Origin: Acidiferrobacterales bacterium
GTDB taxonomy: Bacteria > Pseudomonadota > Gammaproteobacteria > Acidiferrobacterales > JAJDNE01
Direction of reading: 5' to 3'
Length of the DNA stretch: 44,978 nucleotides
Assembly (NCBI GenBank): GCA_022340825.1
Contig: JAJDNE010000070.1
Location: forward strand, 1-44,978
The notes under the pieces were generated by a model, which worked only from the letters and a program-made list of their open reading frames with translations, was not told where the DNA came from and did no database searches. This document shows positions 8,969 through 19,030 of this stretch, in pieces; position 1 is the first letter of the stretch, and each line of letters starts with the position of its first letter. The translations under genes and the position numbers were made by a program.

Positions 8969-10051
8969 CTATCTCACCGAGACCGGGTAAGACCCCAGCA
9001 ACTTGAACAAGGCGGCCTCGGCCTGCAATTCCGATAACGTCTTCTTGACCTTCTTGTCCTCGGCATGCCCCTCGATATCAAGAAAAAAGACATACTCCCA
9101 GGCATTCTGGCGGGACGGTCGCGACTCAATGCGGGTCATGTTGATACCGTGGTTGGCAAGCGAGCCGAGAAGTTGATACAAGGCACCGGGCTTGTTCTTG
9201 CCGCTAAGTAGCAGACTGGTTTTGTCTTTGCCGCTGGGCATGGTCTGCAGTCGACCAATAACGAGGAAGCGCGTGGTGTTATCCGGTTCGTCTTCGATGT
9301 TACCGGCCAGCACCTTGAGCGTATAAATTTCTGCTGCAGACTGACCCGCAATAGCGGCAACGCCATTGTCATTGGCGGCGATGCGAGCCGCCTCGGCATT
9401 ACTGCTTACCGGGACGCGTTCCACATTGGGCAGGTTTGCGTCCAGCCATTCCCGACATTGCGCCAGCGACTGCTGGTGCGAAACAATTTTCCGGATACCA
9501 TCAAGTCGGTCGGCATTGCTCAACAGATGTTGGTGCACCCGCAACTGCACTTCGCCACAAATCTGTAAATCCGAGCGCATGAACATATCGAGGGTATGAC
9601 TGACCACGCCTTCGGTAGAATTCTCGATCGGCACCACACCAAATTGGGCGCTGCCTGCCTCTACCTCGCGGAACACCTCGTCGATAGCAGCCAACGCGAC
9701 AGTCTCGACGGAATGCCCGAAATGTTTCAGCGCGGCTTGTTGTGTAAACGTGCCCTCGGGACCGAGGTAGGCAACCGTGAGTGGCGATTCCAGCGCCAGA
9801 CACACCGACATGATCTCGCGAAAAAGACGGGCCATGTCGTCATTACTCACCGGGCCCGTGTTGCGCTCGATTACTCGCCGCAGCACTTCCGCTTCACGTT
9901 CCGGGCGGTAGAAACTCTCCGCGCCGACATCCAGCTTGGTCGTGGCAACCTCTTTGGCGTATTGCGCGCGCTCGGTGATTAACGCCTGAATTTTTTCATC
10001 AATGGCGTCAATCTTCTCCCTTATTTTTTTCAGACTGGAATCTTCGCTCAC
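8969..10051 (-). CDS. pheA: Bifunctional chorismate mutase / prephenate dehydratase (P-protein)
   Basis: A 360-residue P-protein with three domains. Residues 5-90 are an AroQ-type chorismate mutase (KKIREKIDAIDEKI). Residues about 92-270 are the prephenate dehydratase (AYLGPEGTFTQQAA, the PIENSTEGVV motif and TTRFLVIG, which holds the catalytic Thr). Residues about 275-355 are an ACT regulatory domain with GALYQLLG and the ESRPSR phenylalanine-binding motif. It makes phenylpyruvate from chorismate, with phenylalanine feedback expected from the ACT motif. The start codon is GTG, seven bases after the serA stop. Confidence 0.97.
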   Translation of the reverse strand: MSEDSSLKKIREKIDAIDEKIQALITERAQYAKEVATTKLDVGAESFYRPEREAEVLRRVIERNTGPVSNDDMARLFREIMSVCLALESPLTVAYLGPEGTFTQQAALKHFGHSVETVALAAIDEVFREVEAGSAQFGVVPIENSTEGVVSHTLDMFMRSDLQICGEVQLRVHQHLLSNADRLDGIRKIVSHQQSLAQCREWLDANLPNVERVPVSSNAEAARIAANDNGVAAIAGQSAAEIYTLKVLAGNIEDEPDNTTRFLVIGRLQTMPSGKDKTSLLLSGKNKPGALYQLLGSLANHGINMTRIESRPSRQNAWEYVFFLDIEGHAEDKKVKKTLSELQAEAALFKLLGSYPVSVR

Positions 10052-10058
10052 GTAACTA

Positions 10059-11222
10059 TTAAATCACCCTGACACTCAACACGCCCTCGATCTGGGACAG
10101 CTTGGCAACCACATCATCCGGAATCTGGCTGTCGCAATCCACCACCGTGTAGGCAAGATCACCGCGCGATTTGTTAACCATGTCGTGAATATTCAACCCG
10201 GCGTCTGCCATTACGTTGGAAATACTGCCCAGCATTTTCGGTACATTGTCGTTGGCAATGACCACACGATACTCGGTTTCCTGCGGTGAATTGACCTCCG
10301 GAAAGTTCACCGAATTCTTGATGTTGCCATGCAGCAGGAAGTCCTTGACCTGCTCTGCCACCATTACCGCACAGTTTTCCTCGGCCTCGCCGGTAGATGC
10401 ACCCAGGTGCGGCAGGGCGATAACCCGATCCTGACCCTTGAGGATATTGCTGGGAAAATCGCATACATAGGCATGTATCTTCCCGTCCTTGATCGCGTCC
10501 ACGACCGCCTGATCATTCACAATGCCTTCGCGAGCGAAATTAAGGATAGTCGCACCATCGCGCATGATCTTGATTGAGTCGGCGTTGATCATGTCACGCG
10601 TGGCATCGATCAGCGGAACGTGGAAGGTTACAAAATCGACGTTGCGCAACAGTTCTTCGATACTGCCTGCCTTCTTCACATCGGCCGACAACTGCCAGGC
10701 GCCTTCAACAGTAATGCCCGGATCAAAACCGATGACCTTCATGCCAAGTTCCAGCGCGGCGTTGGCCACGTAACGACCGATCGCACCCAGACCCACGACA
10801 CCCAGTGTGCGGCCCGGGAGCTCAAAACCTGCATATTGTTTCTTGCCGGCTTCCACCTGTTTATGTAGTTCAGCGTCCTCGCCTTCGAGGTTGCGGGTGT
10901 AATCCCATGCCTGGCAGATATTTCGCGCGGCAAGGAGCAGCGCCGCAATTACCAGCTCTTTTACCGCATTGGCATTGGCGCCCGGGGCATTGAACACCGG
11001 GATACCGAGCTTTGACATCTTCTCGACCGGAATATTGTTAACCCCGGCACCGGCGCGCCCGACTGCCTTGAGACTGGTCGGCAATTCCATGTCGTGCATC
11101 TTGAACGAGCGAAGCAGGATGGCATCCGGGTCCTCGATATCATCGCCGACGGAAAACAGGTCGCCTGGCAGGTGAGCCAGGCCCTTGTCAGAAATATTGT
11201 TTAGCGTTTTAACCTTTAACAC
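10059..11222 (-). CDS. serA: D-3-phosphoglycerate dehydrogenase, short ACT-containing form
   Basis: A protein of about 387 residues that oxidises 3-phosphoglycerate, the first step of serine synthesis. The NAD-binding motif is GVVGLGAIGRYVA; the substrate-binding GRAGAGVNNI and catalytic-His segment LPHLGAST are seen. A C-terminal ACT domain (about 315-387) probably senses serine. Start choice: a GTG at 11222 has AAAGG nine bases upstream and gives the family-typical beginning (KVKTLNNISDKGL). A TTG at 11231 overlapping the serC stop is open but has no ribosome-binding site. Its place between pheA and serC brings the first two serine enzymes together; in Pseudomonas serA is not in this cluster. 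Confidence 0.93.
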   Translation of the reverse strand: MLKVKTLNNISDKGLAHLPGDLFSVGDDIEDPDAILLRSFKMHDMELPTSLKAVGRAGAGVNNIPVEKMSKLGIPVFNAPGANANAVKELVIAALLLAARNICQAWDYTRNLEGEDAELHKQVEAGKKQYAGFELPGRTLGVVGLGAIGRYVANAALELGMKVIGFDPGITVEGAWQLSADVKKAGSIEELLRNVDFVTFHVPLIDATRDMINADSIKIMRDGATILNFAREGIVNDQAVVDAIKDGKIHAYVCDFPSNILKGQDRVIALPHLGASTGEAEENCAVMVAEQVKDFLLHGNIKNSVNFPEVNSPQETEYRVVIANDNVPKMLGSISNVMADAGLNIHDMVNKSRGDLAYTVVDCDSQIPDDVVAKLSQIEGVLSVRVI

Positions 11223-11227
11223 GTGAC

Positions 11228-12313
11228 TCAACCTTTATTTTTCTGAAACTGCTGCATGAAATCGATGAGCGCATCGACACCCTCTTCCGGCATAGCGTTG
11301 TAGATACTGGCACGCATGCCGCCGACCGAGCGATGGCCTTTTAGCTGCACCAGACCGGCCGCCTTGGTCTCGCTCAGGAAACTTTCGTCAAGACCGGCAT
11401 CACTCAGAATAAACGGTACGTTCATCCATGAGCGATAGGGCTTGTCTACCGGGTTGGTATAAAATCCGCCGGAATTATCAATAACATCATATAACTTTTG
11501 CGCCTTGCGCTGGTTGATCTCGGCCATTGCGGCAAGACCACCCTTGCGTTTGACCCACTGGAACACCAGCCCCGCGATATACCATGCATAGGTCGGCGGC
11601 GTGTTGTACATCGAATCGTTCTCGGCGTGAATCTGGTAATTCAACATTGCCGGCACGGCATCACCGGCCTTGCCGATGAGATCGTCACGAACAATAACGA
11701 TCGTCAGTCCGGCGGGCCCGATGTTTTTCTGTGCACCAGCATAAATAATGCCGAAGCGGCTGACGTCGATGGGGCGCGAAAGAATTGTCGATGACATATC
11801 AGCGACCAGCGGCACATCACCGGTATCCGGAATCGCGTCAAACTCGACGCCGGCAATGGTCTCATTGGGCGTGTAGTGAACGTAGGCCGAATTGGCATCC
11901 AGCTTCCAGTCACTGGCAACCGGGATGGTCGTAAACTTGCTGTCCGATGTATCTGCTACCAGGTTGACAGTACCGTAGCGTTTGGCTTCAGCAACTGCCT
12001 TCTTGCTCCAGTGACCCGTCAGGAAATAGTCAGCCTTGTCTTTATCTGCCAGCAAATTCAGTGGCACCATGGCAAATTGGCTGGACGCGCCACCCTGCAG
12101 GAACAACACCTTATAATTATCCGGAATCGCCATAATCTCGCGCAGATCAGCCTCGGCCTGTGCCGCGATCGACATGAACTCTTTGCCGCGATGGCTCATC
12201 TCCATCACCGACACACCCGATCCCTGCCAATCGAGCAACTCTTGTTGCGCTTGTTCCAGCACTTCCAGCGGAAGTGCAGCAGGACCGGCACTGAAATTGA
12301 AAACTCTTGCCAT
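11228..12313 (-). CDS. serC: Phosphoserine aminotransferase
   Basis: A 361-residue PLP enzyme converting 3-phosphohydroxypyruvate to phosphoserine; the family also acts in pyridoxine synthesis. It starts [11 protein letters not shown], as in nearly all SerC proteins, and the PLP lysine is in [25 protein letters not shown] near the C-terminus is also diagnostic. It is followed directly by serA, its pathway predecessor. The 56 bases between gyrA and serC show no terminator, so some gyrA transcription may run through. Confidence 0.97.
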   Translation of the reverse strand: MARVFNFSAGPAALPLEVLEQAQQELLDWQGSGVSVMEMSHRGKEFMSIAAQAEADLREIMAIPDNYKVLFLQGGASSQFAMVPLNLLADKDKADYFLTGHWSKKAVAEAKRYGTVNLVADTSDSKFTTIPVASDWKLDANSAYVHYTPNETIAGVEFDAIPDTGDVPLVADMSSTILSRPIDVSRFGIIYAGAQKNIGPAGLTIVIVRDDLIGKAGDAVPAMLNYQIHAENDSMYNTPPTYAWYIAGLVFQWVKRKGGLAAMAEINQRKAQKLYDVIDNSGGFYTNPVDKPYRSWMNVPFILSDAGLDESFLSETKAAGLVQLKGHRSVGGMRASIYNAMPEEGVDALIDFMQQFQKNKG

Positions 12314-12369
12314 GGCTTTTGTGTCTACCTTTTAAAGTTGAATTAGAAAATTCTGCAGATAAGTCCGGA

Positions 12370-14925
12370 CTATTCGTCCTCGGTTTCTGCCACCTCATCC
12401 ATCCCGACCAGGCGCTCACCCTCGCCCAATCCTATCAGGGTAACGCCCTGGGTATTGCGACCTTGCATGGAAATCTCGTCAGTACGGGTTCGGATTAGCG
12501 TGCCGCCGCTGGTGATGAGCATCATTTCACCGCCAGCACCGGTTAGCAGTGCGCTGACAACGTCACCGCGCTTTGCGTTAACCTGAATCGAGATCACACC
12601 CTGACCACCGCGCTTGTGTTTAGGAAAATCTGAAAGCAGTGTGCGTTTGCCAAAACCACCGCTGGTTGCAGTCAGTACCGTCGACTCGTCATTGACATCG
12701 TCGACACAGGCAATAATTTGCGAGACCAGTGACTGTCCCTGTTTTAGCGCCATGCCACGCACACCACGCGCACTCCGGCCCATGGGTCGGACATCCTGCT
12801 CGTTGAAACGCACCGCCTTGCCCGCAGAACTGAACAACACGATGTCGCACTCGCCATCGGTCAGCCCCACGCCGACCAGGCGATTGCCCTCGGTCAGATC
12901 AATGGCAATGATGCCGCTGGTACGAGGACGGGAGAATTCGGTTAGCGCCGTTTTCTTCACCGTGCCATCAGAAGTGGTCATGAAAACGAACTTGCCTTCC
13001 TCGTACGCGCGAATTGGCAGAATGGCATTGACCTGCTCACCCTCTTCCAGCGGCAGCAGGTTAACGATCGGTTTGCCGCGTGCACCGCGTCCCGCTTGCG
13101 GAATTTCGTAGACCTTCAACCAGTAGACCTTGCCACGACTGGAGAAACACAGAATCGTGTCGTGTGTGTTGGCAATAAACAGTTTGTCGACAAAATCCTC
13201 TTCTTTCATACGTGTCGCTGTCTTGCCACGACCACCACGCTTCTGCGCACGGTATTCACTCAACGCCTGGGATTTGACGTAGCCGGCATGGGACAGGGTA
13301 ACAACAACGTCCTCCTCGGCGATCAGATCTTCCATGCTGAGGTCCAGCTGGCTTTCCATGATCTCGGTGCGGCGATTGTCTCCGTACTGCTCGCGTACGG
13401 CGTTCAGTTCTTCGCGAATTTCTTTTTGCAGGCGCTCGGGCTTCTGCAGAATTTCCAACAGGTCTTCAATCCGCACCAGGATATCGGTGTATTCGCCATG
13501 AATCTTGTCCTGCTCCAGGCCAGTCAAGCGATGCAGGCGCAATTCCAGAATAGCCTGCGCCTGGGCATCAGACAGTTTGTAGCCTTTCTTGCTGAGACCA
13601 TAGATGGCATCGAGGTCTTCCGGACGCGACATCGAGGTATCGCTGCGCGCAAGCAGTTGTGCCACCTGCTTTGCTTGCCACATCTCTTTCATCAGTGCGA
13701 CCTTGGCCTCGGCCGGATCCTTGGCAGCCTTGATCAGCGCGATAATGCGATCAATATTCTCGAGCGCGACTGCCAGGCCTTCCAATACATGCGCACGCTC
13801 ACGCGATTTGCGCAGATCAAAGATGGTGCGTCGGGTAATCACCTCGCGCCGATGGCGCAGGAAGGCTTCCAGTATCTGCTTGAGATTGAACAGCCGTGGC
13901 TGGCCACGATCGAGCGCCACCATGTTGATACCGAACACGTTTTGCATTGCCGTGTGCTGGTACAGATTGTTGATGATGACGTCGGCGACTTCGCCACGCT
14001 TTAACTCAATCACCATGCGCATGCCGCTCTTGTCGGATTCATCGCGCAGCCCGGAAATGCCTTCAAGCTTGCCCTCTTTTACCAGCTCGGCAATTCGCTC
14101 AAGCAGGCGCGCCTTGTTGACCTGGTAAGGCAGCTCATGGACGACGATACGCTGGCGACCATTTTTTTCTTCGGTCTCCACCTCAACTCGTGCACGCACG
14201 TAAATACGGCCACGGCCAGTACGGTACGCGTCGCGAATACCCTTGATGCCGTTAATAATGCCCGCGGTCGGGAAGTCGGGCCCCGGGATAATCTTCATCA
14301 GGTCATCAATGCTGGTGTTCTCGTTCTCCAGCAGCGCCAGGCAGCCATCGAGCACTTCGTTGAGGTTATGCGGCGGGATATTGGTTGCCATGCCCACGGC
14401 AATACCGGCCGAACCATTGACCAGCAGGTTCGGCAACTTGGTTGGCATGACGTCCGGGATCTGCTCGGTGCCGTCATAATTGGGCGAGTAGTCGACCGTT
14501 TCCTTGTCGAGATCAGCCAACATCTCGTGTGCGATGCGCGCCATGCGGATTTCGGTGTAACGCATTGCCGCGGGCGAATCGCCGTCGACTGAGCCAAAGT
14601 TACCCTGACCATCCACCAACGGATATCTGAGTGAAAAATTCTGCGCCATGCGCACGATGGTGTCGTAGACCGCAGTATCACCGTGTGGGTGATACTTACC
14701 GATTACATCACCAACAACGCGCGCCGATTTTTTATAGGGCTTGTTGTAGTCGTTGTTGAGTTCGTGCATGGCGAACAGCACGCGACGATGCACCGGCTTC
14801 ATGCCATCACGCACGTCTGGCAGCGCGCGCCCGACGATTACGCTCATGGCGTAATCCAGGTACGACTGGCGCATCTCGTCTTCGAGATTGACGGGTATCG
14901 TTTCCTTGGCGAATTCTTCAGTCAT
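12370..14925 (-). CDS. gyrA: DNA gyrase subunit A
   Basis: An 851-residue type IIA topoisomerase subunit that with GyrB introduces negative supercoils. The catalytic Tyr lies in AAMRYTE (E. coli Tyr122). The C-terminal beta-pinwheel begins with the GyrA box QKRGGRG, needed for wrapping DNA and for supercoiling rather than simple relaxation. The protein ends with an acidic tail (AETEDE). In the quinolone-resistance region the sequence reads [10 protein letters not shown], so the residue equivalent to E. coli Ser83 is Thr (own residue 84), as in Pseudomonas, and Asp87 is kept (own residue 88). Confidence 0.98.
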   Translation of the reverse strand: MTEEFAKETIPVNLEDEMRQSYLDYAMSVIVGRALPDVRDGMKPVHRRVLFAMHELNNDYNKPYKKSARVVGDVIGKYHPHGDTAVYDTIVRMAQNFSLRYPLVDGQGNFGSVDGDSPAAMRYTEIRMARIAHEMLADLDKETVDYSPNYDGTEQIPDVMPTKLPNLLVNGSAGIAVGMATNIPPHNLNEVLDGCLALLENENTSIDDLMKIIPGPDFPTAGIINGIKGIRDAYRTGRGRIYVRARVEVETEEKNGRQRIVVHELPYQVNKARLLERIAELVKEGKLEGISGLRDESDKSGMRMVIELKRGEVADVIINNLYQHTAMQNVFGINMVALDRGQPRLFNLKQILEAFLRHRREVITRRTIFDLRKSRERAHVLEGLAVALENIDRIIALIKAAKDPAEAKVALMKEMWQAKQVAQLLARSDTSMSRPEDLDAIYGLSKKGYKLSDAQAQAILELRLHRLTGLEQDKIHGEYTDILVRIEDLLEILQKPERLQKEIREELNAVREQYGDNRRTEIMESQLDLSMEDLIAEEDVVVTLSHAGYVKSQALSEYRAQKRGGRGKTATRMKEEDFVDKLFIANTHDTILCFSSRGKVYWLKVYEIPQAGRGARGKPIVNLLPLEEGEQVNAILPIRAYEEGKFVFMTTSDGTVKKTALTEFSRPRTSGIIAIDLTEGNRLVGVGLTDGECDIVLFSSAGKAVRFNEQDVRPMGRSARGVRGMALKQGQSLVSQIIACVDDVNDESTVLTATSGGFGKRTLLSDFPKHKRGGQGVISIQVNAKRGDVVSALLTGAGGEMMLITSGGTLIRTRTDEISMQGRNTQGVTLIGLGEGERLVGMDEVAETEDE

Positions 14926-15139
14926 CGATTATTTACTATTTCCTGTTGTCCGCGGAATCGGCGGTGCACAATAAAATCGCGTCCACCGGCGAGTTGCGCC
15001 GGCCCGGAAGTCTCGAGAAATCAGGTGAATGCCTTGGCCCACTGAAAGGGCCTGGACGACTAATCTTGCGGGGCAGATTTTACCACGGGAGGGGCAGGCG
15101 CTGCATTAATAAAGGAATAAAATGACGTCGATTTTGGCC
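14926..15139 (-). other. gyrA upstream region with two small hairpins
   Basis: This 214-base gap between mtnA and gyrA contains no credible gene. Two inverted repeats are visible: CCGGCG-AGTTG-CGCCGG (14986-15002) and GGCCC/GGGCC (15036-15052). Neither is followed by a T-run on the minus strand, so they look like leader structure rather than terminators. A TAAAAT sequence upstream of them could be a -10 element, but I see no convincing -35. Confidence 0.35.
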
Positions 15140-16183
15140 CTATTTGGCCATCATTCCGGCCATTTTTTCGACGGTCGGATGTTCGACCACGCCGCGCTCG
15201 GTCACGATGGCGTCTACCAGCTCAGCTGGGGTGATATCAAACACCGGATTCCAGGCACCCGCGCCCTCGGGCGCAACCCGCTTGTCACCGCAGACAAGTA
15301 GTTCTTCTTGTTCGCGGGTCTCGATCGGGATGTCGGTGCCAGTGGCAGTGGCCATGTCGATGGTGCTGGTCGGCGCCACGACCATGAATTTCACCCCATG
15401 ATGACGGGCAGCTACCGCAGCCGAATACGTCCCGATCTTGTTGGCGACATCGCCGTTGGCGGCGATGCGATCAGAGCCCACGATCACCCATTGGACCTTG
15501 CCCTGCTTCATCAGGAATGCCGCAGCGCCATCGGCGATTAATGTCACCGGGATTTTTTCCTGAACCAACTCCCAAGCGGTGAGTCGGGCACCTTGCAGCC
15601 AGGGACGTGTCTCATCGGCGTAAACCTCTTTGATTGCACCACTGGCATAGCCGGCGCGAATTACGCCCAATGCCGTGCCGTAACCGCCAGTCGCCAACGC
15701 GCCAGTATTGCAATGAGTTAATACCGCGCTACCTGGAGCAATCAGTCCGGCGCCCAGCCGACCCATTGTGTGATTGGCCGCGATATCATCGGCATGGATC
15801 TGTTTTGCCGCGTCGAGCAATGCCGGCTCGGGATCCGTCGAGGGGTCCATTCCTGCCGCAATCGTCGCCAGCCTGTCCACCGCCCAAGCCAAATTAACGG
15901 CAGTCGGTCGCGCCGCCTTCAACGTTTCGAGATCCTTCAGGATTGTCTTTTGCCAGTCAGAACCGTCTTGCCTGAAACGGTTGCGTGCGGCGAGCACGAC
16001 GCCGTATGCAGCAGCGATACCGATAGCCGGAGCACCACGCACCACCATGTCAGTTATGGCCTTAGCGACTTCGTAAACATTGTCGAAGCACAGGTTTTCA
16101 TGGCGCGACGGCAAAATGCGCTGATCAATTAGTTGAAGGTGATCGTCTCGCCATTCAACAGCACGGATTTTGTCAAATTTCAT
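15140..16183 (-). CDS. mtnA: S-methyl-5-thioribose-1-phosphate isomerase
   Basis: A 347-residue aldose-ketose isomerase of the eIF2B-related family. It converts methylthioribose 1-phosphate to methylthioribulose 1-phosphate in methionine salvage. Family motifs include [13 protein letters not shown], the catalytic Cys in [14 protein letters not shown], and the catalytic Asp in [19 protein letters not shown]. The Shine-Dalgarno AAGAAGG is suitably placed. The gene lies next to gyrA and near the MTA deaminase gene, as in Pseudomonas, which suggests the deamination branch of MTA salvage. Confidence 0.96.
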   Translation of the reverse strand: MKFDKIRAVEWRDDHLQLIDQRILPSRHENLCFDNVYEVAKAITDMVVRGAPAIGIAAAYGVVLAARNRFRQDGSDWQKTILKDLETLKAARPTAVNLAWAVDRLATIAAGMDPSTDPEPALLDAAKQIHADDIAANHTMGRLGAGLIAPGSAVLTHCNTGALATGGYGTALGVIRAGYASGAIKEVYADETRPWLQGARLTAWELVQEKIPVTLIADGAAAFLMKQGKVQWVIVGSDRIAANGDVANKIGTYSAAVAARHHGVKFMVVAPTSTIDMATATGTDIPIETREQEELLVCGDKRVAPEGAGAWNPVFDITPAELVDAIVTERGVVEHPTVEKMAGMMAK

Positions 16184-16233
16184 GTATCCCTGCCTTCTTG
16201 GAACAATATTTATGTGTTAAAGATTACCATCAG

Positions 16234-16268
16234 TAAAAAGAAAACGGCCAGCTAAAAGCTGACCGTTT
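16234..16268 (-). terminator. Rho-independent terminator of the outer-membrane protein gene
   Basis: A 12-bp stem with one G-T pair (16242-16253 with 16257-16268) and a 3-base loop. On the minus strand it is followed by TTTTCTTTTT. It lies 22 bases beyond the stop codon of the small outer-membrane gene and isolates it from mtnA. Confidence 0.9.
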
Positions 16269-16290
16269 CGAATGGACTGGCGATTAATAC

Positions 16291-16845
16291 TTAGAAATTT
16301 ATACGTGCGCCAAGCTTATATATACTTAAACCGGTAGACCACCAATCATCATTTAAATAGCTTGCAGTAATATCAACATTATTGGTCACTCTATAGCCGG
16401 CAAGTAGACCAAGCTGAATACCGCTGCTACCGGATACATTAGCAATACCAACTTTGGCATCAAAGCTGAATTTGCTTCCGGATGCCATCCTGGCGCCTAC
16501 TTCTGCCTCGTACCCCGAAGCTGTCTGACTAAAAGCATTTGTAACACCACGATAGGAGATCGCGGCGACAAAGTCACTCTGATCGCTCAAGGGCATATGA
16601 TATCCAACACCGACTTTTGTTCGATCCCCACCGTTATTTACGTTGTAGTGTTCTGCAAGAAAATATGCGTTATTTCCAAATCCGGCCGACAGCCCTACGT
16701 CAAAACCAGATTCTGAGAATCCACTTTGATGAAAACTGGCATAATTGATATCTACGTAGTTGTAGCTAATGTTTCCAGCCTGAGCAGTTGCTACCATTGC
16801 CGAGCTAATCGCAATTGCAATCATTGTCTTCTTGACTAATTTCAT
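16291..16845 (-). CDS. Small outer-membrane beta-barrel protein, possibly Ax21-like
   Basis: A 184-residue protein. The ATG at 16845 is preceded by a good Shine-Dalgarno (AAAGGAAG) and begins a clear signal peptide (MKLVKKTMIAIAISS, cleavage after AQA at residue 23). The frame is open further upstream, but that extension would put the signal peptide inside the protein. The mature part alternates polar and hydrophobic residues in short strands with many Gly, Ser, Asn and aromatic residues, and ends in Phe (ARINF), as outer-membrane barrels do. The first mature strand (SYNYVDINYASF) resembles the Ax21/small barrel family, from memory and unconfirmed. Base composition is visibly more AT-rich than its neighbours. 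It has its own terminator and no operon partner. Function unknown. Confidence 0.78.
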   Translation of the reverse strand: MKLVKKTMIAIAISSAMVATAQAGNISYNYVDINYASFHQSGFSESGFDVGLSAGFGNNAYFLAEHYNVNNGGDRTKVGVGYHMPLSDQSDFVAAISYRGVTNAFSQTASGYEAEVGARMASGSKFSFDAKVGIANVSGSSGIQLGLLAGYRVTNNVDITASYLNDDWWSTGLSIYKLGARINF

Positions 16846-16979
16846 CGCTTCTTCCTTTTTTGTGTAAGATTTTTCAACTTTGAACTCGTCTCCCATTCCA
16901 TTCTTGAGTAGAGCAAGATCACTCCCTGTATGGCATATTAGCCACGTGTAGATTCTACTAAATACCAAATTTGCCAACA

Positions 16980-18311
16980 ATGAAAATTGATCTGTTGATA
17001 AACGCACGCTGGGTAATCCCGGTAGAACCAGACGGCAAGGTGCTCGACCATCACAGTATCGCTATTCGTGATGGCAAGATCATGAAGGTTTTACCGACCG
17101 CGGATGCGGAGAAAAAATACCAGGCCGCGGAAGTGGTGGAGTTGCCGAACCATGCCGTCCTCCCCGGCCTAGTCAACGCCCACACCCACGCGGCGATGAC
17201 ACTGTTCCGGGGTCTGGCTGATGATTTACCGCTAATGGACTGGCTGGAAAAACACATCTGGCCTGCCGAGGCCAAATGGGTTGGCGACGAGTTTGTTGCC
17301 GATGGCGCGCGCCTGGCCATGGCGGAAATGATTCGAGGCGGTACTACATGTTTTAACGACATGTATTTCTTTGCCGAAGACGTGGCCCACGTGGCGCGCG
17401 AGGTGCGAATGCGTGCCTCAGTGGGCATGATCATGCTCGACTTTCCTTCTACCTATGCCCAGTCCTGGGACGAGTACCTGGAAAAGGGGCTGAAGCTGCA
17501 TGATGACCTGCGCAATAGCGAGCTCGTTAGCACTGCCTTTGCGCCGCATGCACCCTACTCTGTTTCCGATGAACCGTTGTCGAAAATTTCGACTCTTAAC
17601 AATGAATTGAATCGCCCGGTTCATATTCATGTACACGAGACAGCAGCCGAGATAGCAGAAGCGGAGAAGGCGACACGAATGCGGCCGCTGGAACGCTTGA
17701 ACCAACTGGATCTGGTCAACCCCAATCTGCTGGCAGTGCATTTTACCCAGGCCACGGCTGATGAAATACGGTTGTTAGCCGACAACAGCGCCAGCGTTGT
17801 GCATTGCCCCGAGTCCAACCTGAAACTGGCGAGCGGTTTCTGTCCGGTAACTGACCTGCTATCCGCCGGCGTCAATGTCGCACTCGGCACCGATGGCGCC
17901 GCCAGTAACAACGACCTCGATATGCTCGGCGAGATGCGTACCGCCGCACTCCTTGCCAAAGGCGTTTCCGGGGATGCCACCGCGCTACCCGCTCACACCG
18001 TGTTACGCATGGCCACCCTGAATGGCGCACGTGGCCTCGGCCTTGGTGAAATTACCGGCTCACTGATTCCCGGCAAGGTGGCAGATATGATTGCCATTGA
18101 TCTTTCCGCGGCCTCAACCCAACCGGTCTACGACGCGTTATCGCAAATAGTCTATGCCGCCACGCGGGATCAAATCAGCGACGTCTGGGTGGCGGGCCAG
18201 CGCCTGTTGCAAGACCGGGTTCTCACTACCATTGACGAGAAGCGGGTAATCGCCAAAGCACAGGAGTGGCGTGATAAAATCGTTGCTTCACGATCGGAAA
18301 ACAGGACATGA
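16980..18311 (+). CDS. mtaD: 5-methylthioadenosine / S-adenosylhomocysteine deaminase (TRZ/ATZ family)
   Basis: A 443-residue amidohydrolase that deaminates methylthioadenosine (and often S-adenosylhomocysteine) using one metal ion. Metal and catalytic motifs are visible: VNAHTHAAM (HxH), HVHE, the VVHCPESN segment, and the final Asp in [15 protein letters not shown] chose the ATG at 16980; a TTG nine bases upstream is possible, and neither has a good ribosome-binding site. It overlaps ubiG by the 4-base ATGA. With mtnA nearby, it fits the route MTA to methylthioinosine to methylthioribose 1-phosphate. The needed phosphorylase is not in the window. Confidence 0.9.
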   Translation: MKIDLLINARWVIPVEPDGKVLDHHSIAIRDGKIMKVLPTADAEKKYQAAEVVELPNHAVLPGLVNAHTHAAMTLFRGLADDLPLMDWLEKHIWPAEAKWVGDEFVADGARLAMAEMIRGGTTCFNDMYFFAEDVAHVAREVRMRASVGMIMLDFPSTYAQSWDEYLEKGLKLHDDLRNSELVSTAFAPHAPYSVSDEPLSKISTLNNELNRPVHIHVHETAAEIAEAEKATRMRPLERLNQLDLVNPNLLAVHFTQATADEIRLLADNSASVVHCPESNLKLASGFCPVTDLLSAGVNVALGTDGAASNNDLDMLGEMRTAALLAKGVSGDATALPAHTVLRMATLNGARGLGLGEITGSLIPGKVADMIAIDLSAASTQPVYDALSQIVYAATRDQISDVWVAGQRLLQDRVLTTIDEKRVIAKAQEWRDKIVASRSENRT

Positions 18312-19030
18312 CCAGTACAGAAACGCTTGATACGAATGTTGATCCTGGCGAAATCGCCAAGTTCGAGCAACTTGCCTCCCGGTGGTGGGACCCAAACAGC
18401 GAGTTCCGCCCGCTGCACGAGATCAATCCACTGCGCCTCGACTTTGTTGATCAACGGGCTTCCCTCAAGGGCAAGACGGTGCTCGACGTCGGCTGCGGCG
18501 GAGGTATCCTGGCCGAGAGCATGGCCGAGCGCGGCGCCATCGTTACCGGTATTGATATGGGTGAGGCGCCACTGGCGGTTGCCACGCTACATTTAAAAGA
18601 AACTGGTCAGTCGGTTGACTATCAACGCATCACTGCCGAGGAGCTCGCCGACAAAGCACCGGCCAGTTTTGATGTGGTTACCTGCATGGAAATGCTGGAA
18701 CACGTACCGGACCCGGCCTCAACCATCGCCGCCTGCGCCCGACTGGCCAAGCCCGGTGGCCATCTCTTCTTTTCGACCATCAATCGCAACCCCAAGTCGT
18801 GGCTGTTTGCCATTGTCGGCGCCGAATACATTCTGAATCTGCTGCCCAAAGGCACACATGAATACATGAAGTTCATCAAGCCGTCAGAACTCGAGCGCTG
18901 GACGCGCGCTGCCGGACTGTCGGTAACGGAATTCACCGGCATGCACTACAACCCGTTACTCAAGCACTATTCACTCGGGCCCGGTGTCGACGTGAACTAC
19001 CTCGCCTACTGTCGCCACAGCGATGACTGA
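18308..19030 (+). CDS. ubiG: Ubiquinone biosynthesis O-methyltransferase
   Basis: A 240-residue SAM-dependent methyltransferase that performs both O-methylations of ubiquinone synthesis. SAM motif I is [12 protein letters not shown], followed by GIDMGE. Other UbiG signatures are the early SRWWDPN(S)EF(R)PLHEINPLR segment, [12 protein letters not shown] and the late GMHYNP(L). Length matches E. coli UbiG. It is coupled to mtaD by a 4-base overlap and to the next phosphatase gene by an 8-base overlap, so it belongs to a tight operon. Confidence 0.97.
   Translation: MTSTETLDTNVDPGEIAKFEQLASRWWDPNSEFRPLHEINPLRLDFVDQRASLKGKTVLDVGCGGGILAESMAERGAIVTGIDMGEAPLAVATLHLKETGQSVDYQRITAEELADKAPASFDVVTCMEMLEHVPDPASTIAACARLAKPGGHLFFSTINRNPKSWLFAIVGAEYILNLLPKGTHEYMKFIKPSELERWTRAAGLSVTEFTGMHYNPLLKHYSLGPGVDVNYLAYCRHSDD

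Noticed and set aside
13096-14004. A 302-codon open frame on the plus strand opposite gyrA
   Set aside because: It is fully antisense to the certain gyrA gene, has no recognisable domain and reflects the GC-rich third positions of the real gene.
16846-17007. N-terminal extension of the outer-membrane gene to 17007
   Set aside because: The extension would bury the signal peptide, overlaps the mtaD start on the other strand, and the ATG at 16845 has the good ribosome-binding site.
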